From NCBI GenBank assembly GCA_913009875.1, contig CAJVYS010000027.1, positions 1-32,866 on the forward strand: a DNA stretch of 32,866 nt. Direction: 5' to 3'. Shown piece by piece: positions 27,221-32,866 of this stretch. The notes beneath the pieces were generated by a model that was given only the letters and a program-made list of their open reading frames with translations, did no database searches and was not told where the DNA came from. How positions within the stretch are numbered: position 1 is the stretch's first letter; each line of letters starts with the position of its first letter. The stretch is from an uncultured Gammaproteobacteria bacterium (lineage in GTDB: Bacteria; Pseudomonadota; Gammaproteobacteria; SZUA-152). A program made the translations under genes and the position numbers.

Positions 27221-30200
27221 TCAGTGGCTTCTCCTACGCCCATCACGATATTCATCTTCCTCGTCATTGTCATAGCGCTGATCGGCCGGCAGACGGATCG
27301 ATATTTCATCCTGAGTGTAGTGACGCACTTCGGTAAAAATCGCCGGATCGATCTCGGACAATGTCTCTACCTCGATCAGTTGCTGGCCGGACAGGCCCAG
27401 TAGTGCATCGAACAGGCCGATCTTTATCGTCGAGTTGTCAATAATGGTCCTGGGCCGGCCACCGTAGTAATACACGCTGCCCACATTGGAGAACAGGACA
27501 AATTCGTTGTTGACCTTGACGCTGATCGGCCGATAAAGCGTGCCGATGTCTCCGGAAACATTGATCAGGGCATTGTTGGCTGTGATGTCCGGCTGTTGCC
27601 GATAATCCCGGTTCACACCCAGTACCGAGCCATTTGTGACCGTCATTCCCAGGCTGCCGCTGTTGTAACCGGCATCGACATTGTCCAGCGTGACCGTGCC
27701 GCTATTGGTGAAGTTGATATTACCCCGGGTCACCAGGTTGCTCAGGGTGACGGCACCGGTGTTGGTGATCGCTACGGATCCCGTGGTATTGATGACGTCC
27801 AGGTCGGCGGTTTGTGTTTCCAGCGCGTCCGTGGCGCCGATTCCCGTTCCGGCGCGGAGTTCTACCCGGGTGCCGGTGAGGTTGACGGCGTTTCCGTTGG
27901 TGTCCGACAGCTGGCCCTGTTCGCCGGCGTCCAGCCGGATGTCATTGGCGCTGACGCTGCCTACGCCGAGGCCCGTTTGTGCACGGATGTCTACGCTGCC
28001 GGTGGCGACAATATCCACTTGCTCGATGACGTTGACATCGCGGAGTGTGATATTGGTGGCCGTGGCGGTGATTGTGGAAAGGTCGTTGTCGCCGCTGAGG
28101 GTGATGTCCCCGGCGGCGTTCAGGTCGGTGTTGCCGGACACGGCGATCGTTTCGGTGCTGTTGATCGTGCCTGCGGCGGCCGTCAGGGTGAGTTCGTTCG
28201 CCGTGACCGTGGCAAGGTTGATGTCGCGGGCGTTGGCCAGCGCTACGCGGCCGGATGCCGCGCTGAGTGTCAGCGGGCCGCTCAGTTGATTCGCCTGGCC
28301 CAGGTCGATGTCACCCGTTGACGATGTGAGGCTCAGACGATTTTCGGATATCAGGCTGCCTTGGCTGTTGATGCTGCCACCGGCGTTGATATCGACAACA
28401 TCCACGGCGTTCATCTGTTCGATCGTCATGCCATTCTGTTCTTCGAGGTAGACGCTACCTGAGTCGTTGAGCGTCAGGGTGTCGATGGCCGTCAGCAGTC
28501 TGGCATCGGCCGTGCCGGCGGCGTTGACGCCGTCGAGGGTGAGTCCGCTGGCGGTAATTCTGCTGCCGGATTCGTTCACCACCGTTTCGGCCGACAGGGT
28601 GACCCTGCCCGCACTATTCAGGTCGCCGGACAAGGTGATCTGATCCGCTTCGCCTCCCTGGCCGAGGATGGCCAGGCCGGTTTTGTTGGCGTAGTTCACG
28701 GCGGTGGCGGCATTGACGGTGATGCTGTTGGTGCCGTTATCGGTGTCGAGCTGGAAGCGGTCATTCGCGGCGCTGCCATAGACGCTCATATCGGCTGTCA
28801 CGTTGTCCTGGAGGCTCTCCACGCTGGAGAATGCGATGCCGTAATCCGTTCCGTTGGCGGTATTGGTGAAGGTGAATGCACCGCCGTCGTCGGTGGTGGT
28901 CACGGTCTCTTGATAGGCGCTGCCACCGCCGCTCAGTTCGATGCGGTCATTCCCTGCGCCTCCGCTGAATGCCGTTTGGCTGCTTTGGGCGCCGGCCAGG
29001 GTGAGGGTGAGGCGGTCATCGCCGGCGCCGGCGGCGATGCGTCCGTTCAGTGCACCGCTGCCGTTGACCGTGAATTGATCGCGGTTATTGCCGCCATTGA
29101 GGTCATTGAAGCCGATAAATGCGAGTGTGGGGCTACCGTCGGCGGTGATATTGCCGGTATTGAGGCCGGTAATCATCCAGGTGTTGATGGTGTCTTCTCC
29201 GCGCAAGGTGCTGGCGGTGTTGTTGCCGGTGAGCTGTTCGATGTTGGTTACGTCCCGACCGAGGGTGATGTCGACGACGGTCAGGGCGGTCAGGTCGACA
29301 CGATCGGTACCGCTGCCGCCATTGAGTAAACCGGTCAGGCTGCCGGCGGCCTCGAAGGTGAAGCTGTCATTGCCGTCGCCGCCGGTCAGGTTACTAAAAC
29401 CACTGAAGGTCACGGTGTTGCTGCCATAACGCAGGGAGGAGGTCGCACCCACGGTCCAGATGTTATCGGTGTTGGTGCCGATCAGGGTGTTGCTTCCCAG
29501 GCCCGTTGCCGCCAGTGTTTCAACCTGAACCACATCACTGACGGCGACAGTGGTGTTGCTGCCGGTGACCGTTACGCTATCCGTGCCTGCACCACCATCA
29601 ATCAGCCCGGTAACGGAACGGGTATCCGCTAGGCTTATGCGGTCGTCCCCGGCACCGCCATCAACCATGTTGGCCGTGCCATTCATGTTGATCACATCAT
29701 CGCCATCGTTGCCCGTTATTGTGCCAGCGACTTGAGCATTTGCATTAATGCTTATCCTGTCTGCATCCGCCCCACCACTTAATGTGGCCACTTCGCCATA
29801 ATTAACGGTGTCCGTGGCGTTGATGGTGATGGCGTCTTCACCCGCATCACCATTCAGGCTAAGCATGACGCGTCCATTTGACTCGATTTTGATCACGTCG
29901 TTTCCGGCACCGCCATTCAGTGTGTCTACGCGTCCCGTGTTGCTGGCATCAGCACCGAGAATGGTGATGGCATCAGTACCCGCATCACCCTTTAGCGTGG
30001 TGACGATTCCCCCGGCGTTGACATGAATGGTATCGGCGTCGTCACCGGCATTGAGTGTGGTGACGGTTCCGTTAACGGTGAATCGATCATCGCCCGCCTG
30101 ACCGTTCAAGGTATCGATGGCGGCGCCGGTATTGATTGTAAAAATATCAACCCCGCTACCGGCGCCTCCGGTGAGTGTTTCCATTTGTGCAAAGGTGGTC

Positions 30201-32762
30201 GTGCTGTTTAATCTGCCGCCCTTTAATATCCCCCCACCATTGGTGGTGACCTGCCAGGTATTGACGCTGTCCGCGCCGCGCACGGTGTCGTTTCCATCAC
30301 CACCTTCAATCTGTGAGAGTGAACCCAATGCGCCCATTAAAAAATCATCAATGTCGCTGTTACCGGTGAGGTTTTCAATGTTGTTGAAGCGTAAACGCCC
30401 ATTATTGGATGTTGCACGATCAGAGGTATTCGCATAGTTCTCGCCACTCCCGGCGCCATCGATTAACCAATAGTTGGCCTCGGCAGCGGCGACCAGCGTA
30501 TCACCGCCACCCGCGCCGCCAGTTAGCACATTCATAAACGTGATATCGGCGCCCATCAGGGTGAAGGTGTCATTCCCTTCTCCACCATTAATCGTGCCAC
30601 TAAAGGACGTGCCGGCAAGCTCTGCCTGGAAGTTGAATTCATCATCGCCAAGTCCGCCATCCGCGCTACCCGCAATATCAGCAGCCAGTCTAAAGGTGTC
30701 GTTACCCTCGCCGCCTTGCAGCTGGCCACTCGTCGCGAGGCTGACATCAAAGGTGTCATTGCCCAGGCCACCATTGATCACACCACTGACATCGGCGCCG
30801 ATAGCAAAGACATCATTATTCGCGCCCCCGTGAATATCACCGGCATAGGCCGCTGTGATGTCAAAGGTATCCACGCCACTCCCGCCAATGAGGGTGTCAA
30901 TATTGATGAAGTTGGCGACATAGGTGTGGGTGTCTGCCAGGCTGTTGATGGCGGAGATTGTCCAGGTCGTGTCGATATTGCGTCCCGTCAGTGTGTTGCT
31001 GCCACCACCACCATCAATTTGTGAGATTGTGCCCGCTGCGCCCAGCAAAAAATCATCGATGCCGGCATTGCCGGTCAGGTTTTCGATGCTGCTGAAGGTG
31101 ACGGGCGTCTGTGTCCGGGCGCTGTCCGCATGAATCACCCCTTCATTGATGCCGTCAACCCGCCAGTAGTTGGCGCCGTTGGCGGCGGTCAGGGTGTCGC
31201 CCGTGGTGTCGTTGCCTCCCTCAATCCGGTTAATGGTTAACGCGGGCTGGAGAAGCGTGAAGCGGTCATTTCCGTCACCACCGTTCAGGGTGCCGGTCAC
31301 ATCCGCGTTAATCGTAAAGACATCATCGCCAAGACCGCCGTTGGCCGTGCCACTGACATCGGCATTGAGGGTAAAGACATCATTATTCGCGCCCCCGTGA
31401 ATGTCGCCGGCAAACGCCGCCGTGAGGGTGAAGGTATCGATGTCATTTCCACCGATGAGGGTATCGATGTTAACAAAGGCGGTAGTGGTACTGCCCGTTG
31501 CTGTGTCACTCAGTGTGCCTGCGTTATTCCCGGTCACTTCCCAGGTGTTGGCAGCATTCGCGCCGGTCAGGGTGTTGGTCCCGCCCCTGCCATTGATCGT
31601 GCCTGTTAATGAACCACTCGACTCAAGGGTGAAGGTGTCATTGGCATTGCCTCCGGACAAGTTCATAAAATTAATAAAATCAGTCGTCATTGAACCCACC
31701 GTGACGGTGCCATCATCGATGCCCGCCGAGCCCACGCCAGCGTCACTCGGTATTGCCCGGATCGTCCAGTCATTCTGCTGGCCATCAACACCTTGTAAGG
31801 TGCCCGTTCCACTGCCAACCAGGAGGTCAAAGTTTTGGTAGTTCGCCAATAGTATTGTGTCGGTACCAAACGCGCTTAAATCAATATTGTTGGTGCCCGC
31901 TACGCTACCAATACGTGTTTCGATCGAGGTGAAGTCCGTCACATTGAGCTGCGTTTCGATGTCTTTGACATTGCCATCATTATTGGCGCCCACGGCCCAG
32001 AGGTTGTTACCGGTGTCAATCGCCAGGCTGTCCGTATTTCCGCCGCCGGTTACCCTGGCAACAATGCCTGGTGCGGTGAGTGTGATACGGTCAGTGCCGG
32101 TATTACCGTTTATCGTGGTGATACCGGGGGTGGTTACCTCGAAACTATCCCCGCCGGTACCTGCATTGAGGACAGAAAAACCGGAGAACGTCGTCACATC
32201 AGCGGTCGTTGTGTCCGTTACTCTGTTGCCACTACTCGAGACATTCCAGGTGTTTCCGTTATCGGCACCGGTCAGGGTGTTGATGCCACCACCCGTGGCC
32301 AGCAGTGTTTCGACCTGATCAACATCCGTCGCTAATGCGAGGGTGATGTCGTTGCCGGTGAGCGTCAGGGTGTCTACGCCGGCACTGCCATCAATCAATC
32401 CGGTCACGGAACCGGCGTCTGTGATGCTCAGTGTGTCGTCGCCGGCGCCGGCATTAACGGTGGCAGCCAAGCCGTTGACGGTGATCACGTCACCCCCGTC
32501 ATTGCCCGTGATGGTGCCGCTGACCCGGGCGTTGCTGTCGATGGTTATCGTATCGGCATCCGCACCACCGCTCAGTTCGGCAACTTCGCCATAATCCGTC
32601 CCGCTCGTCGCGGAAACGGTGATGCTGTCCGCGCCGGCATCGCCATTCAGGGCGGTTGTGATACGGCCGTTTGAGGCAATTGTGATCACGTCGTTACCGG
32701 CGCCGCCATTCAGCGTGGTGACGCGCCCTGTGTTGCTCGTGCTGGCGCCGCTAATGGTGATG
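27221..32762 (-). CDS. giant two-partner secretion exoprotein (TpsA-like) with RTX-like repeats, C-terminal part
   Basis: At least 1846 residues are visible; the 5' end is beyond the real end of the sequence at 32762, so the signal peptide and TPS secretion domain are not seen. The N-terminal two thirds of the visible part is made of repeats of the GGxGND / LNGGAGNDxI type, resembling calcium-binding RTX β-roll repeats, interspersed with NTW-containing ~100-residue units (NTLTGANAANTWEVT). The following ~450 residues (from about residue 1350) are a β-helix of haemagglutinin type (NELTLTAAAGTINS, GNTDLNAAGDITLSG). The C-terminus ends with a globular stretch (SGQQLIEVETLSEIDPAIF) and a charged tail. 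No cysteine is visible and lysine is rare; strongly acidic. tpsB lies 0.8 kb downstream. Surface adhesin or matrix protein is likely. Confidence 0.88.
29660..32762 (-). repeat. long-range internal duplications in the exoprotein gene
   Basis: A block at the window edge (from 32762 down to about 32050) recurs 2793 bases (931 codons) further on: TSNTGRVTTLNGGAGNDVI matches ASNTGRVDTLNGGAGNDVI, and similarity runs on for about 240 residues (NYGEVATLSGGADADR, TGNDGDDVI, SVTGLIDG). A second unit repeats at 567 bases (189 codons): the same 27-base stretch begins at 30809 and 31376, coding GDIHGGANNDVF. Such nested duplications are usual for adhesins that vary in length. Confidence 0.75.
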
Positions 32763-32866
32763 AGATCGGAAGAGCGTCGTGTAGGGAAAGAGTGTAGATC
32801 TCGGTGGTCGCCGTATCATTAAAAAAAAAAAAAACAGACACGAAGATGAGACACGTGTGATGACCC
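32763..32866. other. sequencing-adapter read-through and poly-A: not genomic
   Basis: From 32763 to 32820 the sequence begins AGATCGGAAGAGCGTCGTG and continues exactly as the reverse complement of the Illumina TruSeq universal adapter through to its GCCGTATCATT end. Fourteen A residues (32821-32834) and 32 bases of apparently random sequence follow, the usual picture after the end of a short insert. No gene should be called across 32762. A spurious plus-strand translation here contains EERRVGKECRSRWSPYH, a peptide well known from contaminated database entries. Confidence 0.97.

Noticed and set aside
27596-32594. Many plus-strand frames rich in Ser/Pro/Val across the exoprotein gene
   Set aside because: They are complement shadows of the repetitive GGxGND codons. 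The minus frame is continuous to the edge.
32687-32689. Start codon of the exoprotein at 32689
   Set aside because: This is an internal GTG valine in the motif GNDVITI. The reading frame and the repeat pattern continue to 32762.
27221-32762. CRISPR array
   Set aside because: The repeats are coding, imperfect and of unequal spacing, and translate to RTX-like protein repeats.
32619-32822. Plus-strand frame ending in EERRVGKECRSRWSPYH
   Set aside because: The end is translated sequencing adapter and the beginning is antisense to the exoprotein.

Overview
The window is about 32.8 kb of a gammaproteobacterial chromosome, most likely an environmental, Chromatiales- or Thiotrichales-like lineage. 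This rests on the dnaE-accA-tilS gene order, the protein similarities I recognise and the envelope gene families; no rRNA or marker gene fixes the taxon. It looks like an assembled contig end. The last ~104 bases are not genomic: a read-through Illumina adapter starts at 32763, followed by poly-A and junk, so biological sequence stops at 32762.

Left part (1-13136), mostly core genes. The 3' end of acs (acetyl-CoA synthetase) is followed by a two-gene signalling unit: a FIST-domain sensor (possibly of the NosP nitric-oxide-sensor type) and a 919-residue PAS-GAF-PAS-GGDEF-EAL cyclic-di-GMP enzyme. On the minus strand come a SlyD-like FKBP prolyl isomerase, a secreted diheme cytochrome c/SUMF1 fusion, tilS, accA and dnaE. 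The spacers around accA carry palindromic repeats, including a nested pair. dnaE itself carries a 90-bp in-frame palindromic insertion.

Middle part (13353-24478), AT-richer accessory genes. A minus-strand operon encodes ExbB, two ExbD paralogues and a TonB/AgmX-like transducer, preceded by a Ser/Thr kinase with a membrane segment and a periplasmic SUMF1 domain. Divergent from it is a plus-strand operon of three exported TPR proteins, two of them lipoproteins, and a small translationally coupled periplasmic protein.

Right part (24510-32762). A two-partner secretion pair lies on the minus strand: a huge exoprotein (C-terminal 1846 residues visible) built of RTX-like GGxGND repeats followed by a filamentous-haemagglutinin-like region, and its TpsB transporter. 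Between them sit two very short overlapping genes (37 and 58 codons) and a structured non-coding stretch.

The best candidate for an undescribed system is the 13.3-32.7 kb block. A proton-driven inner-membrane motor with unusual channel residues, a transmembrane kinase, outer-membrane TPR lipoproteins and a two-partner adhesin lie together in divergent operons. A working model is a kinase-regulated, energised envelope machine that builds or controls a giant surface protein; this is inference from gene context only.
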